From Paraphoma chrysanthemicola (taxonomy: Eukaryota > Ascomycota > Dothideomycetes > Pleosporales > Phaeosphaeriaceae), in the NCBI GenBank assembly GCA_020744225.1, contig JAGMWG010000013.1:620001-684000 (forward strand): a stretch of 64,000 bases of DNA, read 5' to 3'. The notes beneath the pieces were generated by a model, which was given only the letters and a program-made list of their open reading frames with translations, searched no databases and had not been told where the DNA came from. Below are positions 33,155 to 43,234 of this stretch, piece by piece. Both the position numbers and the translations under genes were made by a program. The first letter of the stretch is position 1. Every line of letters starts with the position of its first letter.

Positions 33155-34990
33155 ATGACCAAGCCTTGCAACGCGTTCGACAGCACGATGAGCTCGATAA
33201 GTCCGCCGTCATTTGTTGACGACGGTGGCTCCTTCCAGAAGCGCATACGCCGTGGTCTTCACCCCGCACACGTCGCGAATTGGATCAGCAGCTCCGGTTC
33301 CGACACCACATCAGCATACACCGGCAGTTATATCGACGATGGCGCAGACATGCTGCATCCATCCAAGCAAGGCCCAGGCTTCGGGCAGATCAATCCGCGA
33401 TTCTACAAGCAGCGCAAGAGGAAGGAGGGCGAAGAGGGGTTATGGAACGTTGACATACAAAAGGCAGTGACCGGTGATATCCAGAGATCTCTCGAGAAGC
33501 TGCGTGGGGTGAGACAACTGGAAGTGAAGAGACCTATAATGGAGCAAGTTGCGGAAGAGCATAAGAGCGGAAAGAAGGATACTATCACGATCCCATTACC
33601 GCCGAAATGGGGAACATTTGTTATCAAAGCAGAACACGGCCGCGTCATCGTTATCGACGAGGATGGAGAGTTCGATTCCGGACCTCAACAATCCGCGCAG
33701 CAGCAGCCTGCCAAGTGGGTGAAGGCATCTACTACCATCGCGACACCTTCTATTGCTTTATTGTCACCGAAGTACTCGAGCACTGGAGAAAATGGAAGAA
33801 AGCGCAAGGATAAAAGGAAACACGAACACATCTCATTGCCCGCAAAGAGCCTCACCCCGATCCCAGAATCGGAATACGAAGAAGGATATATACCGTCAGC
33901 TGGTGAAGACCTCGGTTCGCCGACTGACTTCTTCATGACTGGCGGCCTAAGCGGTTGGCCATCCCACCCTACAACTTCGATAGCGTCGCCATCCAAGTCA
34001 GCGACAGATAGCCGACGCTCACACGTCTCGTCACCGTTGAAGCCTACCTCGCCGGTCCGCTCGCCGCCTGGGAGTTGGCCATCGCCACCGCAGTCGCCGG
34101 CGAAGTTTTTCACACAGTCTTCGACGCGGAGCGAGTCTTGGGCCGAGCGTGATTCACATCGTTCGACCCCAAGCAAACAGTCGCGGATGTCCAAGCATAA
34201 AGAGCATGACAGTGCTTCTGCGAAGAGCTACTCAACATACAGGCCCGCAACGGTCGAAGACGCGCTGGACACATCGTCTGAGAATGCTTCGAGAGTGAAA
34301 GGAGTCATAAAGGTTGGAAGTCAGAAGGGTAGTGCCACCGGTTGGGATGGTAGCAATAACGGCTGGGAACATAGTCCCAGAGGCAGTCACAAGAGCTCTA
34401 GCCGGAATAGCAAAGATGCAGACGACGAGCCATGGAACTTCAGTCAAGGCGCGAGCGAATATGGCGTCAATACAAGCGTGCAGAATTGGATTGGCGACCG
34501 CGTCAAGACTATCAGCGAGGCCAGCACACACAAACCTCGATCGCGAAGTCACCGAAGTCATAGCCGTGGTCGTGCTATGTCTTACGCGCTGAGTGAAGAA
34601 AAATGGGAAGCAAGCGCGAAAGGCAGCGAGGTCAGCTGGGATGGCTACGAGATACCAAAGACACTCAGCGAAGTCAGCGTTGCAGGGACTGGGAGTCAAA
34701 CATCTAGCCGGCACCATGGCTCAAGAGTGTCAAGTCGTCGCAGCGATCGGAGTCGCAAAAGCAGCAAGCATGGCAGCAGCATTGGATGCGGTGGCAGTGA
34801 ACACGGCTGGGCTGGAAGCGAGAAGGCAACTGTGAATGGATGGGCTGGCGACCAGACGGAGAGCGAGGGTGGAGAAGAGAAATTCGCGAATGATTATGAC
34901 GAGGATAACGAGACGTATCCGAATGAAAATTGGGGTGGTGTGAAGGTCCGGATTGGGAGCAGGCGCGAGAGCGTTACTGGATGGGACTGA
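33155..34990 (+). CDS. Large disordered protein with Trp repeats
   Basis: No known domain was recognised. The single long frame gives 611 residues from the ATG at 33155; 33188 is an alternative start. The N-terminal third contains a more ordered block (GFGQINPRFYKQRKRKEGEEGLWNV style, then ITIPLPPKWGTFVIKAEHGRVIVID), which may be the functional core. The rest is Ser/Pro/Arg-rich. From about residue 390 a Trp occurs every 20-50 residues in small, acidic or polar settings: TGWDGS, NGWEHS, EPWNFS, QNWIGD, EKWEAS, SWDGY, HGWAGS, NGWAGD, ENWGG, TGWD. An SR-rich patch (SRSHRSHSRGR) sits between them. Role unknown; the Trp pattern recalls AGO-hook peptides (see findings). Confidence 0.7.
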   Translation: MTKPCNAFDSTMSSISPPSFVDDGGSFQKRIRRGLHPAHVANWISSSGSDTTSAYTGSYIDDGADMLHPSKQGPGFGQINPRFYKQRKRKEGEEGLWNVDIQKAVTGDIQRSLEKLRGVRQLEVKRPIMEQVAEEHKSGKKDTITIPLPPKWGTFVIKAEHGRVIVIDEDGEFDSGPQQSAQQQPAKWVKASTTIATPSIALLSPKYSSTGENGRKRKDKRKHEHISLPAKSLTPIPESEYEEGYIPSAGEDLGSPTDFFMTGGLSGWPSHPTTSIASPSKSATDSRRSHVSSPLKPTSPVRSPPGSWPSPPQSPAKFFTQSSTRSESWAERDSHRSTPSKQSRMSKHKEHDSASAKSYSTYRPATVEDALDTSSENASRVKGVIKVGSQKGSATGWDGSNNGWEHSPRGSHKSSSRNSKDADDEPWNFSQGASEYGVNTSVQNWIGDRVKTISEASTHKPRSRSHRSHSRGRAMSYALSEEKWEASAKGSEVSWDGYEIPKTLSEVSVAGTGSQTSSRHHGSRVSSRRSDRSRKSSKHGSSIGCGGSEHGWAGSEKATVNGWAGDQTESEGGEEKFANDYDEDNETYPNENWGGVKVRIGSRRESVTGWD

Positions 34991-35945
34991 TCGCCGCTTC
35001 CCACGAGCATCGCAAGCGCTCCAGGATGTCGAGCAGTTGAACCACAGCCGTAGCCTAAGACCATAAGCAATGTCGACGACGCATCCATCCAGCCAACAGA
35101 TTTCCAGCCTCCTGGTGCATACTCGCAAACTCGCGTGCATACTGCCTCGACACGCAGGGCGGGTGCACGCATCACCGCGTCGAAACCACCGGCAAACCAC
35201 ATGTGCGACTCGATGAGCAGATCCATTGCCCGACCTCTCTCCACTGCCCACACTGACCTCAACATGACACCCGCTACTGCACCTGCACGCATGCTGAGCC
35301 TCACGGCGCGCCCATAACCTGCCTCACCACGCTGCAGGACCCGGGATTCGCGCTGCAAACTCGCGTTCACGTCCGCTCAGCTTTCGCACCTCGATCGCGT
35401 TCGGTGGCGCGGATCACCTTGCAGCACGGCTCTGCCGCACCCAATGGATTGCTCGGCATGATTGGCCTGTGTAGCAGAAACAGGATTGTACGGCAGACAT
35501 CCCTGGCGGGCCCGAAAGGCGGACGCGAAGCACGCCCCTAAGTACGTGATGGACACGCTAGACGCAACGGGAACGCGTAGAGTGGACTAATACCTACCAC
35601 CGCCCGCTGGCTGAGTAGCTGCCTTCTTCCTATCTCTCTCTCAGGCTGCGGGTTGTGTGTTGAACGATTCTTTTTGAACGAACGAGATTGTTTTGATCTG
35701 GCATTGAGACTGAGCTTGTTGTTGTTGTGGTCTTGCTTTGGATTGTTGCTGGGCGCGAGCTGAGACACGTTGGAACGACTCTCCCCGCTTTCGCGACCTC
35801 ACCTCTCTACACGACGACACCACCACCACCACCACCACTTCAATTCCACGACACCCGGATATATCTTGGATATTGGAGCTTTCCGACATTCCTGAACCTC
35901 CTCTATTCATACCTATCTCAATTTTAACTTCGAACACTCGCTATC
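34991..35945. other. Long 5' leader/promoter of next gene
   Basis: 955 bp between tandem genes. It contains a (CAC)7 run and pyrimidine-rich DNA near the next start. Frames on the minus strand (34894-35370) overlap the preceding coding end and look like shadows. Confidence 0.45.
35818..35838 (+). repeat. (CAC)7 microsatellite
   Basis: Seven uninterrupted CAC triplets, 110 bp upstream of a start codon, in a probable 5' leader. Confidence 0.9.
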
Positions 35946-37212
35946 ATGTCTACAATTACGCGCCAGCCATTCGGCGAGCTCAGCGATTCGCGTCTCCAAG
36001 TCCTTCAAAGCGCGAAGAACAGGCAAAATGGTAAGAAACAGCCGGCGAGACAATGCCCGCAAGCTAAACGCGTCCGCAGCCATTCTACCCAGCTTCACCT
36101 CATCCTTGAAGCCCTCCTCCGCCCCCTCCACCGGCAAGCGCCAACGCGGTCCCGACATCTTCGAAGACGCCGCAGACTCTGAGAACATGGACCCTTCCAT
36201 CTTTGCCTCGCCGACCAAGAAGTCCAAGACCACCTCCACCCTCGACTTCGACTTCATCAAGCCCTCCAAATTCAACCTCGTCTCGTCTCCCGTCAAAAGT
36301 GTCTCCCTCAACGCCACGCCTTCCGTCCTTTCCACACGTAAAATCCTCACGCCCTCCAGCACTGCAAAGTCTACGCCCATCAACAACAGCCGCGGCTCGC
36401 CCAAGAACAAACGCATCGCAGCAATCTCGAAGCACCGCCGCGCATCCTCCTCGCCCTTCCGTCGTGTGGACCCTCCATCCTTCACACAATCCAGCCCCGC
36501 ACTACCTTTCAGCATCGACGCCGCTCTCTCCGGCACTATCTCAGGCTACACACCCAAGTCCAGCGTGACTGCTACTCCTACACCCGTCGCTGCCCCCGTA
36601 GCTTCCACTCTCGAAGACTCAATGCCCAAAGCATGGTTCTTCGAGATCCATGAGGACACACCGGAACAAGAAGCCGCCAACCTCATGGAGCACAGCGCAT
36701 CTGTCCTGGACATCAGCTCTGACGACGATGTCGCGACGAAGCAGCGCAACGAGGAACTCGAGCGTGGCAAGGAAAACATCCCGCCGCCCGACTTTTTGGC
36801 TGCACAGCCGCGTCTCGCCGCATCGACATCTTCGCTAGAGGATGTAGAGGTTGAGGTTCCGGCTAAGCGTCCTCGTCTTCGCAAGTTTGTCCAGGATGCC
36901 ATGGATGAGGATCGCCGGCCATTGGGTGACCTCGCTCCGTCGGAATTCTATGGTGAAGGGTGTGATGCGAGCAGTTATGTCACCGTTGATGTGGGGATCG
37001 AGAAGCCGTCGAGTCTGTCCAAGGAGTTTGACTTCAGCTGTCCGTCGCCGGAGCGGGATGTGCCGCAAGAGAACGTCATCCCGGAAGCTGAAGAAGTTGG
37101 TGAAGAAGTCATTGTTGCTGCTGAGGTTGAGAGAACCGAGGAGCTCATCGCGGTGCACGTTGATGAGAACATAGCGCCTGCTGCCGAGGTTGTCGCTGAG
37201 GCTGTGTTATGA
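35946..37212 (+). CDS. KEN-box-containing disordered nuclear protein
   Basis: Two exons (35946-36030 and 36080-37212; 49-nt intron GTAAGA...CGCAG with GCTAAAC branch) encode 405 residues. I do not recognise a fold. The N-terminus RQPFGELSDSRLQVLQSAKN runs across the intron into a Ser/Pro/Lys-rich region with many SP/TP sites (SPTKK, SSPVK, LTPSS, GSPKNK), likely CDK targets. Around residue 258 there is RGKENIPPP, a KEN box, and later RRPLGDL, an RxxL destruction-box candidate. AWFFEIHEDTPEQEA is the most ordered piece. A long Glu/Val/Ala C-terminus follows. This suggests a cell-cycle protein degraded through APC/C; that is inference from short motifs only. Confidence 0.75.
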
Positions 37213-37778
37213 GCGATGTTTGGTCGTTTTCCTTTCCCTTCCCAGCGCGTCATGTTCAGTCCTTTTCTTCCTTTCCTACATCTGTTTGTACTCATCGGCG
37301 TGTCTGGAGTGGCCTTCCTATCCCGTCAACTTTGTTTTGACACGGCGTTCAGCGGCAAAGGCACTTCACATCGATACCAAGCTTAGTTTATGCTACCTCT
37401 TTGAATACACATCTGAACAACCAACTTCATGTCCACAATATTGTACCGCGTGAGTAAGAATTTTGTCTTTGCTCGGGTGCGGTTGTTGTTGTGCCGAGGT
37501 TTAAGACTCTTGATGATGGAGATGTATTTTTCTCGTGTCTTTTGTCACATGACATGCACTGTTCGGACATAGACATAAGCCCTCTCCCTCCTCGGCGTTA
37601 GCATCTTTCATCATTGCGATCAAAGGCCTCCCCCAGCCTTTCCCTTCTGTCGGCATGCAGTCTTGATAAAGCAATCCGACACAATGTACTAAGCAGCACA
37701 CGATACAAACAAATTTGTCTCCGCTCCCCTCATATCTCGTTCTCCACCCTGCCTAATAAACTCAACATTGCTGCAACC
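37213..37778. other. Intergenic, convergent 3' ends
   Basis: 566 bp between a plus-strand gene and a minus-strand CmcJ-like remnant. It is pyrimidine-rich with no gene evident. Confidence 0.45.
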
Positions 37779-38477
37779 TCAGCGAAGAAACGCCGCCACT
37801 CGAACTTCGATACTGTGGCGTAAATCTTTGATATCAGGACTATACTGTGGCACCTCAAAAGCGGTATGAAAAGCACCTGTCCATCCGTGAGTCGCTATTT
37901 CGTACAAGTAGAGTAGGGTGTGAGAGTACTGACGCGCTCTAAGCCTCCCGTCTGAGCTAGCGTTGCAAAGCACAATCACATCATCCATGCCCATGTCACT
38001 TTTCCAGTACCATTGGTGCTTTCGATTATAGTACAGCAGTGTATTTTCTGTCGCATTTCCCTCGAATACTACGTCGTTGTCAATGATGTCATCCTCGATA
38101 TCGACGGTGCGCCAGTCACAAAGACCCAACGGCCAGTCGTTATTGGGGCCTGGACAGATTAATCGCCAAACACTAGCGACATTCGAGTCAGTATGTTTTT
38201 TTGCATTTTCTATTGGCGGTGATTTATATACACACTTCAGCATGTCGTATTGCTGGCCCTTGCCAACTTGACCCAACGAACTATAGCCTTCAGTCCTCAG
38301 CCTTGCGCCCTCGGCGGAGAAATCCGAATGTGCGAGAGAAAGAGGCTGCTCAGCTGCCGTGACGGCTCCTACTTGCGTCGGAAATGCTGGCTTCGTTTCC
38401 GCACAACGTGATCTAGAATAGCTATGCTGCTGTACTGCGAACACTGGGCTTGGAGCAGCGGGAAACACAGGCTCCAA
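37779..38477 (-). pseudogene. CmcJ-like (AsaB/GA4-desaturase family) gene lacking its 5' part
   Basis: The C-terminal two thirds of a CmcJ-like protein. Two in-frame introns (63 nt, GTGTGT...GCTAG, and 57 nt, GTCAGT...GACAG) can be removed. The spliced product shows an AHSDFSAEGA segment with the H-x-D pair, then LNVWRLICPGPNNDWPLGLCD, then a YYNRKHQWYWKSDM block and HSIEVRVAAF, all in family order. Related proteins have about 100 more residues in front. Here the frame begins with TTG after a stop and has no ATG before the conserved core, and the neighbouring gene ends 81 bp away. So it is either a decayed copy or lacks a first exon I cannot find. CmcJ-like proteins are oxygenase/methyltransferase-annotated enzymes of secondary metabolism. 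Confidence 0.65.
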
Positions 38478-38478
38478 A

Positions 38479-38504
38479 ATGATTGCGTCTAATGATTGCG
38501 TCTA
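38479..38504. repeat. Two-copy 13-bp tandem duplication
   Basis: ATGATTGCGTCTA is present twice in direct succession just upstream of the CmcJ-like remnant. A 13-bp step changes the reading frame, so it could have contributed to loss of the 5' coding part. Removing one copy did not by itself reopen a long frame. Confidence 0.85.
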
Positions 38505-38558
38505 ATGATCGTACATTTCGACAAGAATCTCAGGCTGCTCCTTCTTCGTCAGCGACCT

Positions 38559-39446
38559 CTACGACCTCGACGCCTCGAGTTGAGCGTCCCTCTCACTCTT
38601 GATCTGCTCGTAGCTATCGCCGAAGTGGTCAACATTTGCTGTAGCAAATTGTTCCCCCTCCAACCCCAGAACCAAAAACTCCTTGTTATTATCTCCCCGC
38701 CATTTCTTCTCCGCTTGCTCATGGTTTCCAAAGAGATTGTATTTTATCTTAACTCCCGTGAAGAAGACGACTCGTTTCTCATCGTCCCAGCGACTCCACC
38801 CGGTAGTCGCATGAGCTCTGTGCCACGAAGTCTCGGGTTCCAGGCCTCCTATGCCTGTGGCACCCAGCTTGAAGCCAAGGGTAACAGTCTTACTCGCATC
38901 ATTCCAGACCTGGATGTAAATTTTACTCGCGGAGTACGTCCAGGTGGTCGCAATCACGCCGTATTTCTTCACATCAGGCCATCTAGCAAGCACGGCTTTT
39001 GAATTCCTTTTCAACCAGTCCAGGAACGGTTCCCGCTCATCGAAGCCCTGCGACTCAACTTTGTCGTCGCACATCAGGATGGCGCCGAAATCTGTTGCCG
39101 TTGAGTACTCGACGGCACCACCAATGTCCACGGGAAGTCCGAGACTGAGTGCGTCCACCTCCCCTCCGAGGTGCACATCGTTGCTCGTGACTGTACTCGA
39201 TTCCAGTGGACCCCAAGCGCGTGTGTCTGGGTCACTTAGGATTTGCTTTTGGATTGCATCGCAGCCTGCAGCTTCGACTGCAATAGGGTCGCTCAAGTCG
39301 AGCAGTGGGTGCCAACGCCTGTATTCATCGAGGAAACCAAGCATACCGGGACGAAGGCGCGCAAAAGTCTGGGGTTCGAAGAGGGCATACCCGTAACGAT
39401 GGGGCATCATCGAAGCTCGGTAGCGCTCTGCTCGGTCGGTACTCAT
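38559..39446 (-). CDS. Gasdermin-like (RCD-1/HET-Q1-type) protein, candidate pore former
   Basis: A single-exon protein of 295 residues with ATG at 39446. I read it as a fungal gasdermin homologue from the order of segments: YGYALFEP and RPGMLGFLDEYRRWHPLLDL at the N-terminus, a short SLGLPVDIGGAVEYS strand, FGAILMCDDKV, a VKKYGVIATTWTYSASKIYI strand pair, a TLGFKLGATGIGG segment, a Gly/Trp turn, and VVFFTGVKIKY. This is the pattern I recall for RCD-1 and HET-Q1. The last 50 residues are charged and probably helical, the position of the inhibitory piece that proteases remove in HET-Q1. It is head to head, 344 bp from a caspase-like/HET gene, and fungal gasdermins often neighbour such proteases. 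The assignment needs a profile or structure search; otherwise call it an uncharacterised fungal protein. Confidence 0.6.
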   Translation of the reverse strand: MSTDRAERYRASMMPHRYGYALFEPQTFARLRPGMLGFLDEYRRWHPLLDLSDPIAVEAAGCDAIQKQILSDPDTRAWGPLESSTVTSNDVHLGGEVDALSLGLPVDIGGAVEYSTATDFGAILMCDDKVESQGFDEREPFLDWLKRNSKAVLARWPDVKKYGVIATTWTYSASKIYIQVWNDASKTVTLGFKLGATGIGGLEPETSWHRAHATTGWSRWDDEKRVVFFTGVKIKYNLFGNHEQAEKKWRGDNNKEFLVLGLEGEQFATANVDHFGDSYEQIKSERDAQLEASRS

Positions 39447-39790
39447 GTTGGTGGATTGGAGGTACAGGCGACAAACTTAGAGGGTGCAGATGTTGACCAA
39501 AGCCTGAATACTCTGATAGTAAGGTGCAAGCATCCTATCTTATGCCATTACGTGCAAAGCAAAACGCGCTCATATTCAGCTCACGATGTCATGTGGCGTT
39601 CCGGTCAAGTCGTGGTGGCGGTGCTCGCGCGAATGTGGTGGCTGTGTGGCAACCTTCGAAAGTTAGAGGCGCTCAGCCTACAGCTACGTTTAGCGCAAAT
39701 GACACCAGTAAACTTCACTCCGCGTGAAATTTCTGCGTCATTCTCATCACTCCTGGTTTGATCACGGACAGCTAGAAGCAACTGTCTACA
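39447..39790. promoter_or_regulatory. Bidirectional promoter of the gasdermin-like and caspase-HET genes
   Basis: 344 bp separate two divergent ATGs, short enough for coupled expression. No specific binding site was recognised. Confidence 0.5.
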
Positions 39791-42775
39791 ATGGCAGCGC
39801 CATTTGCGCGGCCAAATCGGATCAAGTATACAGCAGTAAAAGTTCTCATGATATGTTGGCAGGATTGCGGCCAGAAGGAGTTCAAGAAGCAATTGGATGA
39901 CCTTTCGAAAGAGTTTACCGCATACGGATTTGATGTCGAACCTGTGTACAGGATCGAGTCGAAGAAATCTCACCAGCGCCTGGATCTACGCCTGCACGAA
40001 TTTCTCAAGTATGATAAGAAAGACACTCTGCTTATCGTCTATTATGGTGGCCATGGACAAAACAACCCTGACAAGAACAACATATGGCTTTGGTAAGTTG
40101 ATACTGGGATATCCGGAGCTTCGTTAACCATCAGCAGTCACGACCCAGCTACAGTCAAGTACGACACTAATCCGAAGGTGAACTGGAGCGCCTTGCAGGG
40201 CCTGTTCCTCGATGAGTGCGAATCTAGTGTACTGTTCTTACTCGATTGCTGTTTTGCAGCCAGTGCTGTCCAGTCTACGCATGGTAACAGCGTAGTTGAG
40301 GCTATTGTTGCAGCAGGTGTCGATCGCGTCGCTCCATTGCAGGGCTCGGATTCCTTCACGCGTTTCCTGAGAGACACACTTAAGGAGTGTCGGACCAAAG
40401 AGGAGACTGGAATATACTCCGCTAGGCTGTGCTCGCTGGTATCCGCCAAGCTGAATCAAACCGATGCCAACTTCGAGAAGGGAACGAGTCGAAGAGTGAC
40501 ACCCCATCACTTGGTTTTTTCGAACCAGCCATCCATGATCTACCTATATCCACTCAATGGGGAACTTGCAATTGAGCGCGAAGAACAACCACCACCGCCG
40601 TTGCCAGTCTCGCAACAACGCACGACACCACCAATTCATTGCGAACCACTCGCAATCGAACAAGACTCAGTATTCGCGAAGCTCAGTCCTTACTCGGGGC
40701 TAGGAGTGGTGCGGCATTCTAGAGCCTCAAGAGATGATATATGGGCAACGAGATCCGCACCGCCAAGTAGTGTGAGTCCAACAAATGAATTTGCTTCAAT
40801 CCGCGCGTTGAGTCCAGCGCTCTCAGACCGCGGAGCCAGCGACCATCGTGATTTGAAGCGAAGACGGCTGGGCGGGCACGAAATATCTCAACCACCTTCG
40901 GATTCTCCGCCCTACCGATCTCTCGATCCGGGTTATATGCGAGTCCTGCATCTACAACCGAGCTCAAATCGTTCGGATGCTATTTATTGCTCTTTCACCA
41001 TACACAAAGTCAAGGCTTGCAACTCTTCCTATAAAGCTGTCTCGCATGTCTGGTATCCAAAGGGAATCTCTCAGGAGCGCGTCACCATCCAAATTGCTGA
41101 TGGAGACCACATATATCCACTCGAAATTCGACCAAATCAAGAGCGAGCTTTGCGTCAGATCAGACACCCTTCACACAAAGTCTGTCTTTGGATTGATGCG
41201 CTCTGTATAAATCAAAAAGATATGGAGGAGAAGGCACATCAAAATAAGATGATGCCGTTCATCTTTCAAAGCGCTTCCGAAGTCATTGTTTGGCTTGGTG
41301 ATGGCGATGACGATACGGAAAAAGCCATGAAGTTCATTCCACAGCTCATCGACCTCACGGATTTCGATCGCCTCCTCAAAAGCGAAGAGACTCCGGCACA
41401 GTGGCAGGCCCTGGTGAAGTTGCTGGAGAACCCATATTTCAGCAGGCGCTGGGTTTTCCTTGAAGTCATCCTAGCCAGACGTGCAGTGGTGCACTGTGGG
41501 GCTCATTCCGTTCTATGGGACGAGTTTTGTGATGCAGTCTTGCTTCTAGGATCCCGCTTCGAAGACATACAATTCCTATGTAAGCGATTCGCGCTGACGC
41601 AAGAGTAAGTGAAGCAGGATCTGTATACCGCAGCCCGCTGACATGTTGACAGTACCGGCAATAGGCTTGAAGAGCTTGCAGACTTGCGCGCACTCTCGGC
41701 ATACTCCGTTGCTGAAGCTTCGAGAGATCTTTTTCGACCGTTGAGTGCCGGTTTGACCTCCTCATTGTGCACTCTCGGGACGCTGGTATCCTTCCTACCA
41801 GGCCTACAAACCCGAGATCCAAGAGACGTTATCTGGGCGCTCCTACCTGTTGCAAGCGACGCGGTAGTGACAGGCATACATATGGACTTTGACATGCACG
41901 CAAGCACACTGTACCAACAATTTGCGCGATACTGTGCAGACACGACAAACACCATCGACATCATCTGCACGCCCTGGGCAGCAAAACTCAAAGACTCCAT
42001 CTCCTTCTTGCAACCGTATCCACCCCTCCCATCCTGGATCTGCAGCGTCGACAAGCTCCCCTTCGGCCGCCGCAAAAAGGACCTCTACGGTCGTAAAAAC
42101 GGCGACGTCCTCGTCGGCCGCCCAAACCGCACTTTCTACAATGCAGCCCAAAACTCCATCGCCGTGCCCGTCTTCGGCACCACGTCTGAACTCGGACACA
42201 CCATCCTCGACGGCACCATGATCGTCAGCGGCTTCCAGCTCGGCACGATATCCGAGCTGGGTAATCGCGCGGCAGCAGGGACTCTGCATTCCGAATGGGT
42301 CGATATGAGCGGCTGGCAGCCGGGCGACAAAGTTGTGCCGGACATGTTATGGCGCACACTGGTTGCTGACCGTGGGCCTGACGGCACACGTACGCCGCCG
42401 TGGTATCATCGGGCGTGCTTGTACTGGCTCGATGCGTTTGAGGGCGAAGACGTGACGTATGATGTCTTGCAACATAAACGCCATCCATCGTCGGCGGTGC
42501 AGTATATGCAGCGTGTGCAAACTGTCATATGGAACAGGAAGTTGTTCGTCTTTGCAAATCGCTCGGGAGTAAGGGTCTTCGGTCTGGCGCCGCAAGAAGC
42601 GAAACTCCATGACAGCATCGCTATTTTGCATGGCTGCAGTGTGCCGGTGATACTGCGCCAGGACGAAAAGGGGTGGAGGCTGATTGGAGAGTGCTTCGTG
42701 TATGGCAATATGGATGGCGAGGCTATGAAGGATGAGGAGAATAAGAAGCACACGCAGGAATTCTTGCTCTACTGA
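39791..42775 (+). CDS. Caspase-like protease fused to HET domain
   Basis: Three exons (introns 40093-40137 and 41605-41652) encode 963 residues. Residues 1-260 are caspase-like: KVLMICWQDCG as first strand, LLIVYYGGHGQ with the catalytic His near 88, WSALQGLF, and VLFLLDCCFAASA with the catalytic Cys near 139. A Pro/Ser-rich linker (about 260-365) may be cleavable or flexible. The HET domain spans about 368-560: YKAVSHVWY, VCLWIDALCINQKDMEEKA, EVIVWLGDGDDDTEKAM. A HET-type C-terminal region (to 963) ends with VPVILRQDEKGWRLIGECFVYG, the usual final block. It probably senses a signal through HET and acts as protease. The divergent gasdermin-like neighbour is the obvious substrate candidate. 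The acceptor of intron 1 may be three bases earlier. Confidence 0.85.
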
Positions 42776-43234
42776 CTTTAAGACACGCACCTCGTTTGCG
42801 AGCTTTGATATGCCAAATAGACTCTCTGCGCTCTCGCGCCCTGGCATCTACTTTAGTCTGCAACCGCATAGGCTTTCTCGTCATGTATGGTTATGTGCGA
42901 TTCATGAATACTAGCAAGACTGAAACATGGATATCTACCATCTCCTACGCCCAACGCCTTCGTTCACGACGAATATCCATTTGCATGTACGCATATGCGT
43001 CACGCTGAAGCTGTTGCACCGCCTTGCGGGGAGTTGCATTCCTTGAGACCGCCCGCGAAGAATAATCGTTCAGATCCTCACTCTCGTCGCTAATGTCGCC
43101 AGGTACAGGAGAAAGGGAAAAGTCGGACGAGGCGACAGACGGTGGAGCTGCGTCATCTACACAGCCATCGCCGCCCGACGACATGCCCTGCAAAGACCGC
43201 ATTAGCCAACGCCATGCAAGGCTAATAGGAGAGC
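42776..43234. other. Convergent 3' spacer
   Basis: 459 bp between the caspase-HET stop and the HAT2 stop. A minus-strand frame here (42945-43346) overlaps the HAT2 last exon and shows low-complexity composition; I do not accept it. Confidence 0.5.

Noticed and set aside
34894..35370. 158-codon minus-strand frame
   Set aside because: Antisense to the end of the Trp-repeat gene; composition is that of a shadow frame.
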